A stretch of 64,000 bases of DNA from Haliscomenobacter sp. (GCA_016713275.1 JADJPL010000003.1:496001-560000), one strand, 5' to 3'; numbered from the stretch's first letter, positions 42,920 through 52,011 are shown. Numbers and translations: made by a program. The notes: generated from the letters alone by a model not told the origin.

Positions 42920-44296
42920 ATGAAAAGTTTTATTACGACGCTTCGGAATATTTGGAGCATTAAAGAATTGCGTTTCCGCCTTCTTTTTTCTTTGGCCCTG
43001 GTCGCCGTTTACCGGGTTGGCTCCTATATCGTGCTTCCCGGGGTAATCCCCTCCAGGCTCCAGCGCCCGGATAACGGAGCTCCAACGGACCTGGTCGGCT
43101 TGATCAACACCTTCACCGGAGGCGCGTTTACCAACGCCTCTATTTTTGCGTTGGGGATCATGCCGTATATCACCTCCTCGATTATCATTCAGTTGCTCGG
43201 CTTCGCTGTGCCTTACTTCCAGCGCCTCCAGCAAAAAGAAGGGGAATCCGGCCGCAAAAAATTAAATCAGATCACGCGTTTGCTCACGGTTGCCATCACT
43301 CTGGTGCAAAGCGGGGGATACCTTACTTACCTCACCACCGCAGGCGCTGTTGACCCCGGCCTTCCTTCCGGGATTTTCTGGTTCTCCAATATTATCATCC
43401 TCTCGGCAGGCACCGTTTTTGCCATGTGGCTGGGAGAACGCATTACCGACCGCGGTATCGGCAACGGGGTTTCCTTACTGATCATGGTGGGGATTATCGC
43501 TTCGCTTCCCGGGGCGTTCCTCTTTGAGTTTCAGTCTCAGGTCTCCGATAACCGGCTCCTGCTGTTCGTCCTTGAACTGGCGATTCTTTTCGTGGTGATT
43601 ATGCTGAACATCATGGTGATTCAGGCCGTACGCCGGATTCCCATCCAGTTTGCCAAACGCATGGTGGGCCGCGACGCCGGGTCGGTGCCTCAGTCTGGCG
43701 CCCGCGATTACATGCCGCTGAAATTGAACGCTGCCGGGGTTATGCCGATCATCTTTGCCCAGGCGCTGATGTTCCTTCCGGCTACCGTCGCTCAGTTTGT
43801 CAGCCGCGATGGGAGCGGATTGGCCGCTAACCCCATTTTAAGGTCCTTGAACGACTTTACGTCGATCCCCTATAATGCGATCTACTTCCTCCTCGTCGTC
43901 GTGTTTACGTATGTCTATACGGCGCTGGTCGTGAATCCGCAAACCTACGCCGAACACTTGAAGCGCCAAAACGCGTTTATTCCGGGCGTCAAACCGGGCC
44001 AGGCTACTGCAGAGTATATCGATGCGATCACCACCCGCGTTACCTTGCCCGGATCGGTTTTTCTGGGGATTATCGCGATCCTTCCAGCATTCGCTAAGGC
44101 TTTCGGGGTTAACCAGGGGTTTGCTATTTTCTTCGGGGGCACCAGCTTGCTGATCCTCGTAGGCGTTATCCTGGATACCCTCCAGCAAATTGAAAGCCAG
44201 TTGCTTACCCGTCATTACGAAGGGCTTGTGAAATCGGGCCGCATTCAGGGCCGAACGGGCACCGGCCGCTTCCAGGGAATTGGAGCAAATATGTAA
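42920..44296 (+). CDS. secY: Protein translocase subunit SecY
   Basis: SecY is the channel of the Sec translocon and would also export the adhesin before T9SS secretion. The 458-residue protein shows ten membrane helices, the plug and first-helix region 'VGSYIVLPGVIPSRLQ', 'IFALGIMPYITSSIIIQLLG' in TM2, 'RITDRGIGNGVSLLIMVGII' around TM4-5, and the cytoplasmic loops containing conserved Arg residues ('RRIPIQFAKRMVG'). It lies 9 bp after rplO and 32 bp before map, the usual Bacteroidota order. Confidence 0.98.
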   Translation: MKSFITTLRNIWSIKELRFRLLFSLALVAVYRVGSYIVLPGVIPSRLQRPDNGAPTDLVGLINTFTGGAFTNASIFALGIMPYITSSIIIQLLGFAVPYFQRLQQKEGESGRKKLNQITRLLTVAITLVQSGGYLTYLTTAGAVDPGLPSGIFWFSNIIILSAGTVFAMWLGERITDRGIGNGVSLLIMVGIIASLPGAFLFEFQSQVSDNRLLLFVLELAILFVVIMLNIMVIQAVRRIPIQFAKRMVGRDAGSVPQSGARDYMPLKLNAAGVMPIIFAQALMFLPATVAQFVSRDGSGLAANPILRSLNDFTSIPYNAIYFLLVVVFTYVYTALVVNPQTYAEHLKRQNAFIPGVKPGQATAEYIDAITTRVTLPGSVFLGIIAILPAFAKAFGVNQGFAIFFGGTSLLILVGVILDTLQQIESQLLTRHYEGLVKSGRIQGRTGTGRFQGIGANM

Positions 44297-44328
44297 CAAC
44301 CGAATACCCGATTAACGAACAGCGCTTT

Positions 44329-45150
44329 ATGGTGTATTATAAAACTGCGGACGAAATAGAGCTGATTCGGGCAAGCTGCCTTCTGGTGTGCCAGTCTCTG
44401 GCTCATGCCGGAAGCCTGATTCGCCCCGGCGCCACTACCTGGGAACTCGACCAGGCAGCCGAGCAGTTCATCCGCGACCATGGCGCCGTACCGGGGTTCA
44501 AAGGATACCGCGGGTTTCCCGCTACGCTCTGTATTTCGATCAACGAGCAGGTTGTTCATGGAATCCCTTCAAAGGATCGGGTGATCCAGGATGGCGATCT
44601 CGTTTCTATTGACTGCGGGGTGCTCTGGAACGGATTTTATGGAGACGCCGCCTATACCTTCCCCGTAGGCAACGTTTCGGAAAAAGCCATGGAACTTTGC
44701 CGCGTTACCGAAAAATCCCTGTATCTGGGGATTGAACAAGCGGTGGCGGGAAACCGCCTGGGGGATATTAGCTTCGCGATCCAGGAATTCGTCGAAAAGA
44801 AACATAAATACGGGATCGTCCGCGATCTGGTGGGGCATGGCGTAGGACGCCAGCTCCACGAAAAGCCCGAAGTGCCGAATTACGGCAAGCGCGGCCGCGG
44901 GCTGAAACTGCAGGAAGGGCTGGTTCTCGCCATCGAACCCATGGTGAATATGGGCCTGAAGGAAGTTAAAACCCTGAAGGACGGATGGACGGTTATTTCC
45001 AAAGACAAGTTGCCTTCCGCGCACTACGAACATACCGTTGGGGTGCGCAAAGGACAAGCGGATATTCTATCGGATCACCGCGTGATTGAAGAGGCGATCC
45101 TCCAAAACCAGGAGTTGCAGCCGCTCCGGTTAACAACGGCTATTGCTTAA
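44329..45150 (+). CDS. map: Type I methionine aminopeptidase
   Basis: Removes the initiator Met from nascent proteins. The 273-residue enzyme has all five metal ligands in order: 'VSIDCGVLWNGFYGDAAYTF' (two Asp), 'GHGVGRQLHEKPEVPNYG' (His, with a second active-site His), 'AIEPMVNMG' (Glu) and 'HYEHTVGV' (Glu). It lacks an N-terminal zinc-finger extension, so it is type Ia-like. It belongs to the secY-map-infA block; a fresh promoter follows before infA. Confidence 0.97.
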   Translation: MVYYKTADEIELIRASCLLVCQSLAHAGSLIRPGATTWELDQAAEQFIRDHGAVPGFKGYRGFPATLCISINEQVVHGIPSKDRVIQDGDLVSIDCGVLWNGFYGDAAYTFPVGNVSEKAMELCRVTEKSLYLGIEQAVAGNRLGDISFAIQEFVEKKHKYGIVRDLVGHGVGRQLHEKPEVPNYGKRGRGLKLQEGLVLAIEPMVNMGLKEVKTLKDGWTVISKDKLPSAHYEHTVGVRKGQADILSDHRVIEEAILQNQELQPLRLTTAIA

Positions 45151-45209
45151 GGAATGAAAGAAAGAAAGTTTTTTGTTTGACAAACTCCGTACTTTAGCAC
45201 AAACTTTCT

Positions 45210-45217
45210 TATCTTTG
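45210..45217 (+). promoter_or_regulatory. Candidate -7 promoter element for infA and the alpha cluster
   Basis: TATCTTTG in the context TTATCTTTGCACTCC is a very typical Bacteroidota -7 element, 18 bp before the infA ATG. A TTTG at 45176-45179 lies too far away for a standard -33 box. It would give infA-rplQ their own promoter within the ribosomal block. Confidence 0.6.
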
Positions 45218-45235
45218 CACTCCGAAAATCGTTTT

Positions 45236-45454
45236 ATGGGAAAAAAAAATTTGATCAAACAGGACGGGATAATCGAGGAGGCTTTGTCCAATGCGATGTT
45301 CCGCGTCCGGCTCGAAAATGACCATCAAATTATTGCCACCATTTCCGGCAAAATGCGTATGAACTACATCCGCATTCTGCCAGGCGACAAAGTCTCCGTG
45401 GAAATGTCCCCATATGATTTGACCCGCGGAAGGATCATTTACCGCTATAAATAA
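45236..45454 (+). CDS. infA: Translation initiation factor IF-1
   Basis: IF-1 occupies the A site during initiation. The ATG at 45236 gives the standard 72 residues: 'KQDGIIEEALSNAMFRVRLE', 'ATISGKMRMNYIRILPGDKV' and 'VEMSPYDLTRGRIIYRYK', an OB fold. An upstream in-frame start would read across the promoter element, so it is rejected. Confidence 0.98.
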   Translation: MGKKNLIKQDGIIEEALSNAMFRVRLENDHQIIATISGKMRMNYIRILPGDKVSVEMSPYDLTRGRIIYRYK

Positions 45455-45483
45455 CAAGAAGACGCAAGCCAAAACAGAGGACC

Positions 45484-45600
45484 ATGAAAGTCAGAGCATC
45501 CGTAAAAAAGAGAACCGCCGACTGCAAGATTGTGCGCAGGAAGGGTAAGGTTTATATCATCAATAAGAAAAACCCCAAGCTGAAGCAGCGTCAGGGGTAA
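45484..45600 (+). CDS. rpmJ: Ribosomal protein L36, zinc-free form
   Basis: A 38-residue gene reading 'MKVRASVKKRTADCKIVRRK' then 'GKVYIINKKNPKLKQRQG'. The zinc-binding C-x-x-C and C...H set of the classical L36 is mostly gone: only one Cys remains, and the later Cys and His are Asn and Leu. This is the C-minus form that does not need zinc, common in Bacteroidota. It lies between infA (29 bp) and rpsM (26 bp), the standard place. Confidence 0.97.
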   Translation: MKVRASVKKRTADCKIVRRKGKVYIINKKNPKLKQRQG

Positions 45601-45626
45601 TCGCAACTTAAAAAAGAAGTCTAACC

Positions 45627-46004
45627 ATGGCACGTATTGCTGGTATCGATTTGCCAAGACATAAACGCGGAGTAATTGGGCTAACCTACATCTTCGGGAT
45701 TGGCCATTCCTCTGCAAAGCATATTCTCGACACGGCGGGCATTGATGAGAATGTAAAAGTGGAAGATTGGACGGATGAAAACATCCGGGAGATCTCCCGC
45801 ATCATCACTACGGATTTCAAAACCGAGGGGGAACTTCGCACCGAGGTTCAACTGAATATCAAGCGGTTAATGGATATTGCCTGCTACCGGGGCCTGCGTC
45901 ACCGAAAAGGGTTGCCGCTGCGCGGTCAGCGTACCCGGACCAATGCGCGTACCCGTAAAGGAAAGCGTAAAACGGTGGCAAACAAGAAGAAGGCAACCAA
46001 GTAA
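45627..46004 (+). CDS. rpsM: Ribosomal protein S13
   Basis: S13 forms intersubunit bridges B1a and B1b in the 30S head. The 125 residues start 'MARIAGIDLPRHKRGVIGLT' and include 'YIFGIGHSSAKHILDTAGID', the helix-two-turn-helix, and the basic C-terminus 'RGLRHRKGLPLRGQRTRTNA'. Confidence 0.98.
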   Translation: MARIAGIDLPRHKRGVIGLTYIFGIGHSSAKHILDTAGIDENVKVEDWTDENIREISRIITTDFKTEGELRTEVQLNIKRLMDIACYRGLRHRKGLPLRGQRTRTNARTRKGKRKTVANKKKATK

Positions 46005-46059
46005 TCCGGAATTGCTTCACCATCAATCGCGTTGTTTTTCATTTTTATAAACCAGGGTA

Positions 46060-46449
46060 ATGGCAAAGGCAACTAAAAAAGTAAAGAAAAGAAACGTAAA
46101 GGTAGACCCGGAAGGGTTTGCTTATGTACAGGCTACCTTCAATAATATTATCGTTTCCATCACCAATAAGCAGGGACAGGTGATTTCCTGGGCGTCTGCC
46201 GGGAAGGCTGGTTTCCGCGGTTCCAAGAAAAATACCCCTTATGCAGCTCAGGTAGCTGCAAACGACGCCGCTAAAACAGCTTACGACGCGGGCATGCGCA
46301 CCGCCGAAGTCTTCGTCAAAGGACCGGGTTCCGGACGCGAAGCCGCTATCCGCGCTATCGACGCCTCCGGCATCCGGGTATCCCGGATCAAAGACGTCAC
46401 TCCGGTCCCGCACAACGGTTGCCGCCCGCCTAAACGCAGAAGAGTCTAA
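46060..46449 (+). CDS. rpsK: Ribosomal protein S11
   Basis: S11 is on the 30S platform near the Shine-Dalgarno/anti-SD helix. The 129-residue protein has 'VQATFNNIIVSITNKQGQVI', 'WASAGKAGFRGSKKNTPYAA' and the C-terminal 'DVTPVPHNGCRPPKRRRV'. The basic N-terminal 'MAKATKKVKKRNVKV' is typical of the phylum. Confidence 0.98.
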   Translation: MAKATKKVKKRNVKVDPEGFAYVQATFNNIIVSITNKQGQVISWASAGKAGFRGSKKNTPYAAQVAANDAAKTAYDAGMRTAEVFVKGPGSGREAAIRAIDASGIRVSRIKDVTPVPHNGCRPPKRRRV

Positions 46450-46472
46450 TCTAAAGAAAAAGAAACAGGACA

Positions 46473-47084
46473 ATGGCAAGATATACAGGTCCAAAGACAA
46501 AGAAGGCCAGATCGTTCGGTGAAGCGATCTATGGCTTCGACAAGTACTTCGAACGCCGCAAGTTCCCTCCCGGCCAGCACGGCCAAACGCGTAAACGCAA
46601 ACAGCGTTCCGACTACGCCGTGCAGCTCATGGAAAAGCAGAAGGCCAAGTACACTTACGGCGTGCTGGAGCGGCAGTTCCGCAAAACCTTCGAACGGGCG
46701 ACCAGCAAGAAAGGGGTTACCGGCGAAGTGTTGCTCCAATTACTCGAAGCGCGCCTCGATAACGTGGTCTTCCGCCTGGGCATCGCACCTACCCGCGACG
46801 CTGCCCGCCAGCTCGTAACCCACAAGCATATCGTCGTGAATGGCGTGCTGACCAACATCCCGTCCTTCTCCTTGCGCCCGGGCGACATGGTGTCCGTGCG
46901 CGGAAAATCTCAGGGCTTGGTCGCCATCCAGGGCAGCGTGCATTCCAAAAACGACAACAGGCGATTCGGTTGGTTGGAATTCAACCCCGACAAACTGGAA
47001 GGTAAGTTCCTGGAATACCCCTCCCGCGACCAGATCCCTGAAAAACTCAACGAACAGCTGATCGTCGAATTATATTCGAAATAA
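46473..47084 (+). CDS. rpsD: Ribosomal protein S4
   Basis: S4 initiates 16S assembly and, in E. coli, represses the alpha operon. The 203-residue protein has 'MARYTGPKTKKARSFGEAIY' and an S4 RNA-binding domain 'LEARLDNVVFRLGIAPTRDA' plus 'RQLVTHKHIVVNGVLTNIPS'. The N-terminal Cys zinc site of some S4 proteins is absent. rpoA follows after 94 bp. Confidence 0.98.
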   Translation: MARYTGPKTKKARSFGEAIYGFDKYFERRKFPPGQHGQTRKRKQRSDYAVQLMEKQKAKYTYGVLERQFRKTFERATSKKGVTGEVLLQLLEARLDNVVFRLGIAPTRDAARQLVTHKHIVVNGVLTNIPSFSLRPGDMVSVRGKSQGLVAIQGSVHSKNDNRRFGWLEFNPDKLEGKFLEYPSRDQIPEKLNEQLIVELYSK

Positions 47085-47178
47085 TACACGATACGTCCCG
47101 GCTCCAACCGGGGCGTATTTCCGCTTAGATTGTTCGGTCCGCTGTCTTCTTTCCTCATCAATTCCAGATCAACAGCAT

Positions 47179-48177
47179 ATGAGCATTCTCAATTTCCAGA
47201 AGCCTGATAAAATCGTGATGCAAAAGTCAAACGATTTTGAAGGGCTTTTTGAATTTAAACCCCTCGAACCGGGCTTCGGCCAAACTATTGGCAACTCCCT
47301 GCGCCGCATCCTCCTTTCTTCCCTGGAAGGCTATGCCATCTCTGCGGTCCGTATTGCCGGGGTAGAGCATGAATTTGCCACCATCCAGGGCGTCGTGGAA
47401 GATGTCGTAGAGATCATCCTCAACCTCAAGCAGGTCCGGCTCAAAAAAATGATCTCCGACGACGACAATGCCGCCGACAAGATCTACCTGACCATCACCG
47501 GCAAGGATGAATTCGTGGCGAAAGACATTGAGGCCCACACCAACGTGTTCCGCGTCATGAACCCCGACCTCCATATCTGCACCATGGAACCTTTCGTCAA
47601 CCTCGAAGTCGAGCTGACGATCTCCAAGGGCCGGGGCTATGTCCCCGCAGACGAAAACCTGCCGAAGGATGCGCCCATCGGCGTGATCCCGGTCGACGCG
47701 ATCTACACCCCGATCAAAAACGTTGCCTACCGCCTGGAAAATACCCGGGTTGGTCAGCGTACCGACTACGAGAAGCTTACCATCGAAGTGAAAACCGATG
47801 GCACCATCCACCCCGAAGACGCGATCAAGGAGGCTTCCCGCATCCTGATCCAGCACCTGATGCTGATCACAGACGAGAACATCACCTTTGACGACGCTTC
47901 CAGCAGGGAAGACAACATCGTGGACGAGCACATCCTCCACATGCGCAAGCTGCTGAAAACTTCCCTGGAAGACCTCGACCTGTCGGTTCGTGCCTATAAC
48001 TACCTCAAAGCCGCCAAGATCAATACCCTGGCTGAGCTAGTGCAGTACGACACCCACGAGTTGCTGAAATTCAGGAACTTCGGTAAAAAATCTTTGGTAG
48101 AAATTGAAGAGCTGCTCCAGGATAAAGGCCTGACCTTCGGGATGGACCTGTCCAAGTACAAGCTCGACGAAGAATAA
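47179..48177 (+). CDS. rpoA: RNA polymerase alpha subunit
   Basis: The alpha subunit dimerises to start RNA polymerase assembly. The 332-residue protein has the N-terminal domain with 'FEFKPLEPGFGQTIGNSLRR' and 'ILLSSLEGYAISAVRIAGVE' and an assembly domain up to about residue 235. A linker is followed by the C-terminal DNA- and activator-binding domain with the helix-hairpin-helix 'LKFRNFGKKSLVEIEELLQD'. It is in the usual alpha-cluster position before rplQ. Confidence 0.98.
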   Translation: MSILNFQKPDKIVMQKSNDFEGLFEFKPLEPGFGQTIGNSLRRILLSSLEGYAISAVRIAGVEHEFATIQGVVEDVVEIILNLKQVRLKKMISDDDNAADKIYLTITGKDEFVAKDIEAHTNVFRVMNPDLHICTMEPFVNLEVELTISKGRGYVPADENLPKDAPIGVIPVDAIYTPIKNVAYRLENTRVGQRTDYEKLTIEVKTDGTIHPEDAIKEASRILIQHLMLITDENITFDDASSREDNIVDEHILHMRKLLKTSLEDLDLSVRAYNYLKAAKINTLAELVQYDTHELLKFRNFGKKSLVEIEELLQDKGLTFGMDLSKYKLDEE

Positions 48178-48309
48178 CAGATCGGTTTCCGGCTGCGGAT
48201 ATTGGCTAAGCCGCCGGAATCATTTCATCTTGCAATAACCGGCATCCGGAGGGGCAGCCATAACCCAAAAGGCCCGGACGCGGTGTTGCGAAGCTTATTT
48301 TAAATCGTC

Positions 48310-48894
48310 ATGAATCACGGTAACAAAGTCAATCCTCTTGGCCGGAAGGCGGCCCACCGGAAAGCGCTGATGGCCAATATGGCCAGCGCCCTGATCGAGC
48401 ACAAGCGCATCACCACGACCTTGGCTAAAGCGCGCGAATTGCGCAAGTACATCGAGCCTATGGTCACCAAATCAAAAGACGACACCACGCACAACCGTCG
48501 GGTGGTCTTTAGCTACCTCCAAAACAAAGACTCGATCAAAGAACTGTTCAGCACGGTTCGCGAAAAAGTGGGCGACCGCCCGGGCGGGTATGTCCGCGTC
48601 ATCAAAATCGGTTTCCGGAAAAGCGACGGTGCAGAAATGGCGATGATCGAGTTCGTGGATTTCAACGACGTGTACCAAACGGATAAAGCAGGGGCAAAAA
48701 CTGCTGCTTCCAAACGGCGCGGACGCCGCGGCGGCAAAGCGACGACTACCGCTAAGCCGGCAGAGACGGCGCCGGTAGTTGCTGTAGAAGAGGAAATCGT
48801 AGACGCTGCAGAGGAAGCGATTGAGCCTGCAACGGATGCAGCCGATCAACCTGCCGCCGAAACGACAGAAGAAGACAAGAAAGACAAGGAATAA
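48310..48894 (+). CDS. rplQ: Ribosomal protein L17 with an acidic C-terminal extension
   Basis: L17 lies near the tunnel exit. Residues 1-120 are the normal domain ('NKVNPLGRKAAHRKALMANM', 'SALIEHKRITTTLAKARELR', 'GGYVRVIKIGFRKSDGAEMA'). Beyond about residue 125 comes a basic stretch ('SKRRGRRGGKATTTAKPAE') and then about 45 residues dominated by Glu, Asp, Ala and Thr, ending in Lys/Glu/Asp. The total of 194 is well above the 116-130 usual elsewhere; similar tails occur in other Bacteroidota L17, but the role is unknown. It ends the ribosomal block. Confidence 0.96.
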   Translation: MNHGNKVNPLGRKAAHRKALMANMASALIEHKRITTTLAKARELRKYIEPMVTKSKDDTTHNRRVVFSYLQNKDSIKELFSTVREKVGDRPGGYVRVIKIGFRKSDGAEMAMIEFVDFNDVYQTDKAGAKTAASKRRGRRGGKATTTAKPAETAPVVAVEEEIVDAAEEAIEPATDAADQPAAETTEEDKKDKE

Positions 48895-48923
48895 TCAATA
48901 GATTATCCTTTCCCAGATACAAG

Positions 48924-49014
48924 GGGGCTGTTCCAAAAGACGGTTTTTGCCCAAGGCAGCAAGAAAAAAAAATTTCATGCCGGAGGCAAAGAGTGGTCTT
49001 TTGAGACAGTCCCC
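48924..49014. repeat. 91-bp MITE-like element, family copy 1
   Basis: The ends GGGGCTGTTCCAAAAGAC and GTCTTTTGAGACAGTCCCC are imperfect inverted repeats. The interior ATTTCATGCCGGAGGCAAAGA recurs at 61581-61601 with one change. The element lies 29 bp after rplQ and could also terminate the ribosomal transcript. Confidence 0.7.
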
Positions 49015-49109
49015 TTTGGTTTTATTACCGGTGGTGGACGGAATAATTGCCCTTCCTCCCATAATGCAATCTGCGTTTATTTTCCTCCCACCTTTCCACC
49101 TTTTAATCC

Positions 49110-49117
49110 TATCTTTG
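49110..49117 (+). promoter_or_regulatory. Candidate -7 promoter element for carA
   Basis: TATCTTTG in TATCTTTGCACC matches the consensus and the infA promoter context. It lies 106 bp before the preferred carA start. No good TTTG box is seen 19 bp upstream. Confidence 0.55.
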
Positions 49118-49223
49118 CACCGGTTTTGGGCTCGCGGTGTTCCCTGCTGTTTTTCCCAGCCGTGTTCTTTGATTCCCGCGAGTTTTTCTTATGACCCAAA
49201 TTGTGCTTTGGCCCATGCCGCAA

Positions 49224-50324
49224 ATGAATGATCTGACGTACACCCCCGCGGTGCTCCTCCTGGAAGATGGAACGGTTTTTCACGGAAAAGCAGCCGGAAA
49301 GATCGGGACGACAACCGGGGAGATTTGCTTTAACACCGGAATGACCGGCTATCAGGAGATTTTTACCGACCCTTCTTATTTTGGACAATTGCTCGTGGCC
49401 ACCAATGCGCATATCGGTAACTACGGCGCTAAAAAGGAAGAAGTAGAGTCCGGTGCGATTAAGATTGCCGGGCTGATCTGCAAAAACTTTACCGTTCCCT
49501 TTTCCCGCCACCAGGCCGATTTCTCCATTCAGGATTATTTCGAAGAAGAGCAGCTTGTCGGTATCTCCGATGTGGATACCCGCGCCATCGTGCGCCATAT
49601 CCGCAGCAAAGGCGCTATGAACGCGATCATCTCTTCCGAAATCACGGATATCGAATCGCTCCAGGAGCAACTGAACCGGGTGCCCTCTATGGCGGGGCTT
49701 GAACTAGCCTCCAAAGTGAGCGCGCAGGAAGCCTATACCGCCGGAGATCCTTCCGCCCCCTTGAAAGTCGCTGCGCTCGATTTCGGGATCAAGCAAAATA
49801 TCCTGGACTGCCTGACGGAGCGCGGGTGCTTTGTCAAGGTTTTTCCCGCTAAAACGCCTCCGGAAGAATTGAAAGCCTTCGCCCCCGATGGCTATTTCCT
49901 CTCGAACGGCCCCGGCGACCCGGCGGCCATGGATTATGCGGTCCTTACCGCCAAGGCGATTCTGAAGGAAGACAAGCCGTTGTTCGGGATTTGCCTGGGG
50001 CACCAACTCCTGGCCCTGGCATTGGATATTCCGACGTTCAAGATGCACCACGGCCACCGGGGAATCAACCACCCGGTGAAAAACGTGATCACCGGACACT
50101 GTGAAATTACCAGCCAAAACCACGGCTTTGGCGTCGACCCCAACGCGGTGAGAGCGCGCGCGGACGAGGTGGAAATTACCCATGTCAACCTCAATGACGA
50201 TTCGATCGAGGGCATTCGGGTGAAAAACAAGAAAGCGTTCTCGGTGCAGTATCACCCCGAATCTTCCCCTGGGCCCCACGATGCCCGGTACCTTTTTGAT
50301 CAGTTCATCCATCTGATGCAATAA
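49224..50324 (+). CDS. carA: Carbamoyl-phosphate synthase small (glutaminase) subunit
   Basis: CarA hydrolyses glutamine and passes ammonia to CarB for carbamoyl phosphate used in pyrimidine and arginine synthesis. The protein of about 366 residues has the N-terminal domain 'LLLEDGTVFHGKAAG...TGEICFNTGMTGYQEIFTDPSY' (quoted in parts) and a class I glutamine amidotransferase domain: 'SNGPGDPAAMDY', 'LFGICLGHQLLALAL' (nucleophile Cys) and 'VQYHPESSPGPHDA' (His, Glu). The start at 49224 ('MNDLTYTPAVLLLEDG') is favoured; 49191 is in frame. No carB gene is adjacent; eno follows after 34 bp. Confidence 0.95.
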   Translation: MNDLTYTPAVLLLEDGTVFHGKAAGKIGTTTGEICFNTGMTGYQEIFTDPSYFGQLLVATNAHIGNYGAKKEEVESGAIKIAGLICKNFTVPFSRHQADFSIQDYFEEEQLVGISDVDTRAIVRHIRSKGAMNAIISSEITDIESLQEQLNRVPSMAGLELASKVSAQEAYTAGDPSAPLKVAALDFGIKQNILDCLTERGCFVKVFPAKTPPEELKAFAPDGYFLSNGPGDPAAMDYAVLTAKAILKEDKPLFGICLGHQLLALALDIPTFKMHHGHRGINHPVKNVITGHCEITSQNHGFGVDPNAVRARADEVEITHVNLNDDSIEGIRVKNKKAFSVQYHPESSPGPHDARYLFDQFIHLMQ

Positions 50325-50358
50325 ACTACTTTCCAAACTTTTAAACACCAGGACCACG

Positions 50359-51651
50359 ATGAGTTCCATTATCGATGTTCACGCCCGGCAAATCCTGGAT
50401 TCCAGAGGGAATCCTACCGTTGAAGTGGAAGTGATTACCGAAGAAGGGTATTTCGGCCGTGCGGCCGTTCCTTCCGGAGCCTCCACCGGAAAACACGAAG
50501 CGGTCGAACTCCGCGACGACGACGCCTCCCAGTACATGGGCAAAGGGGTCTTGCAAGCCGTTGAAAATGTGATCGAAGTGATCGCTGACGAACTTCTGGA
50601 GACCGATGTGTTTGACCAGGTCTTTATCGATCAGATGATGATCGACCTGGACGGCACCGAAAATAAATCCAAGCTGGGCGCCAACGCCATTCTCGGCGTT
50701 TCCCTCGCGGTAGCCAAAGCAGCCGCAGAAGAATCCGGCCTCCCCTTGTACCGCTACCTCGGCGGCGTGAATGCCTGCACCCTTCCCGTTCCGATGATGA
50801 ATATCCTCAACGGAGGTTCGCATGCCGACAACAGCATCGACTTCCAGGAATTCATGATCATGCCCGTAGGCGCCTCTACTTTCTCCGATGCCCTGCGCAT
50901 GGGCGCCGAGGTGTTCCACCACCTCAAGAGCGTGCTGAAGAAAAAAGGCTACTCCACCAACGTCGGCGACGAAGGCGGCTTTGCCCCCAACATGAAATCC
51001 AATGAAGAGGCGATCGAAACCATCCTCCAAGCCATCGAGGCGGCAGGATACCGCCCCGGCGAAGATCTCGTACTTGCTATGGACGCCGCTTCTTCCGAGT
51101 TCTTTATCGAAGAAGAAGGCGTTTATCATTTCAAGAAATCCAGCGGCGAAAAGCTTTCTTCGTCCGATATGGTCGCTTTCTGGAAGGATTGGACCAGCAA
51201 GTACCCCATCTATTCTATCGAAGATGGTCTGGCAGAGGACGACTGGAACGGATGGGCTGAACTGACCCGCGCCCTGGGAAGCCAAATCCAACTGGTAGGC
51301 GACGACTTGTTCGTGACCAACACCAAACTGCTCAAAAAAGGGATCGATCTCGGCATTGCCAACTCCATCCTGATCAAGGTCAACCAGATCGGCACCCTGA
51401 CTGAAACCATCCAGGCCGTGCAAATGGCTACCCGGAACAGCTACTCTTCCGTGATGAGCCATCGCTCTGGCGAAACCGAAGACACGACCATCGCCGACCT
51501 GGCTGTGGCACTGAATACCGGTCAGATCAAAACGGGGTCGCTTTCCCGCTCCGACAGGATCGCCAAGTACAACCAGTTGCTGCGCATCGAAGAGGAACTG
51601 GACGAAACAGCGATCTTCCCCGGCTGGGATATCTTCCGGAAAAAGTCCTAA
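50359..51651 (+). CDS. eno: Enolase
   Basis: Interconverts 2-phosphoglycerate and phosphoenolpyruvate. The 430-residue protein has 'ARQILDSRGNPTVEVEV', the catalytic loop 'AVPSGASTGKHEAVELRD', 'PMMNILNGGSHADNSIDFQE', the Mg-binding Asp and Glu in 'AMDAASSEF' and 'YSIEDGLAEDDW', and the signature 'LIKVNQIGTLTET' with 'SHRSGETEDTTIADLAV'. The C-terminus 'TAIFPGWDIFRKKS' is Bacteroidota-like. It is followed after 22 bp by a DivIC/FtsB-like gene, a common eno-ftsB arrangement. Confidence 0.98.
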   Translation: MSSIIDVHARQILDSRGNPTVEVEVITEEGYFGRAAVPSGASTGKHEAVELRDDDASQYMGKGVLQAVENVIEVIADELLETDVFDQVFIDQMMIDLDGTENKSKLGANAILGVSLAVAKAAAEESGLPLYRYLGGVNACTLPVPMMNILNGGSHADNSIDFQEFMIMPVGASTFSDALRMGAEVFHHLKSVLKKKGYSTNVGDEGGFAPNMKSNEEAIETILQAIEAAGYRPGEDLVLAMDAASSEFFIEEEGVYHFKKSSGEKLSSSDMVAFWKDWTSKYPIYSIEDGLAEDDWNGWAELTRALGSQIQLVGDDLFVTNTKLLKKGIDLGIANSILIKVNQIGTLTETIQAVQMATRNSYSSVMSHRSGETEDTTIADLAVALNTGQIKTGSLSRSDRIAKYNQLLRIEEELDETAIFPGWDIFRKKS

Positions 51652-51673
51652 CTTTGAGGAAAATCCCTAAGGA

Positions 51674-51982
51674 ATGTATAAGCTTTTTCAACCTCTGCTG
51701 GATTTGATTCCGCCTCCTTTCAGAAACCGCTACTTCCTCGTGCTGGCCTTTTTCTTCTTTTGGATGATCTTTATTGACAAGCACGATGTGGTTACGCAGT
51801 GGAGACTGCAACGGACCCTTAACAAGCTGGAGGCTGAAAAAGCTTATTACCACGAAAAAATTGAACAGGCGGAGCGCGACCGGCAAAACCTCCAGACCAA
51901 CGGCGAAAAATTTGCCCGCGAGCGCTACTACATGAAGAAGCAGGGAGAAGATGTCTTTATTATCGAAGAAAAGAAGGACTAA
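51674..51982 (+). CDS. Septum formation initiator (FtsB/DivIC-like)
   Basis: A 102-residue bitopic protein: a short cytoplasmic N-terminus, one membrane helix ('RYFLVLAFFFFWMIFI', residues ~19-35) and a coiled coil (residues ~45-85, 'LQRTLNKLEAEKAYYHEKIE'), ending with 'ARERYYMKKQGEDVFIIEE', the conserved ERYxMKK-G-E end of the family. FtsB/DivIC proteins join FtsL and FtsQ in the divisome and signal to the septal synthase. The position right after eno is a recurring arrangement for ftsB in several phyla and supports the call. Confidence 0.88.
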   Translation: MYKLFQPLLDLIPPPFRNRYFLVLAFFFFWMIFIDKHDVVTQWRLQRTLNKLEAEKAYYHEKIEQAERDRQNLQTNGEKFARERYYMKKQGEDVFIIEEKKD

Positions 51983-52011
51983 TTCAGCTATACAAAAAAC
52001 TACTTTCGCTC

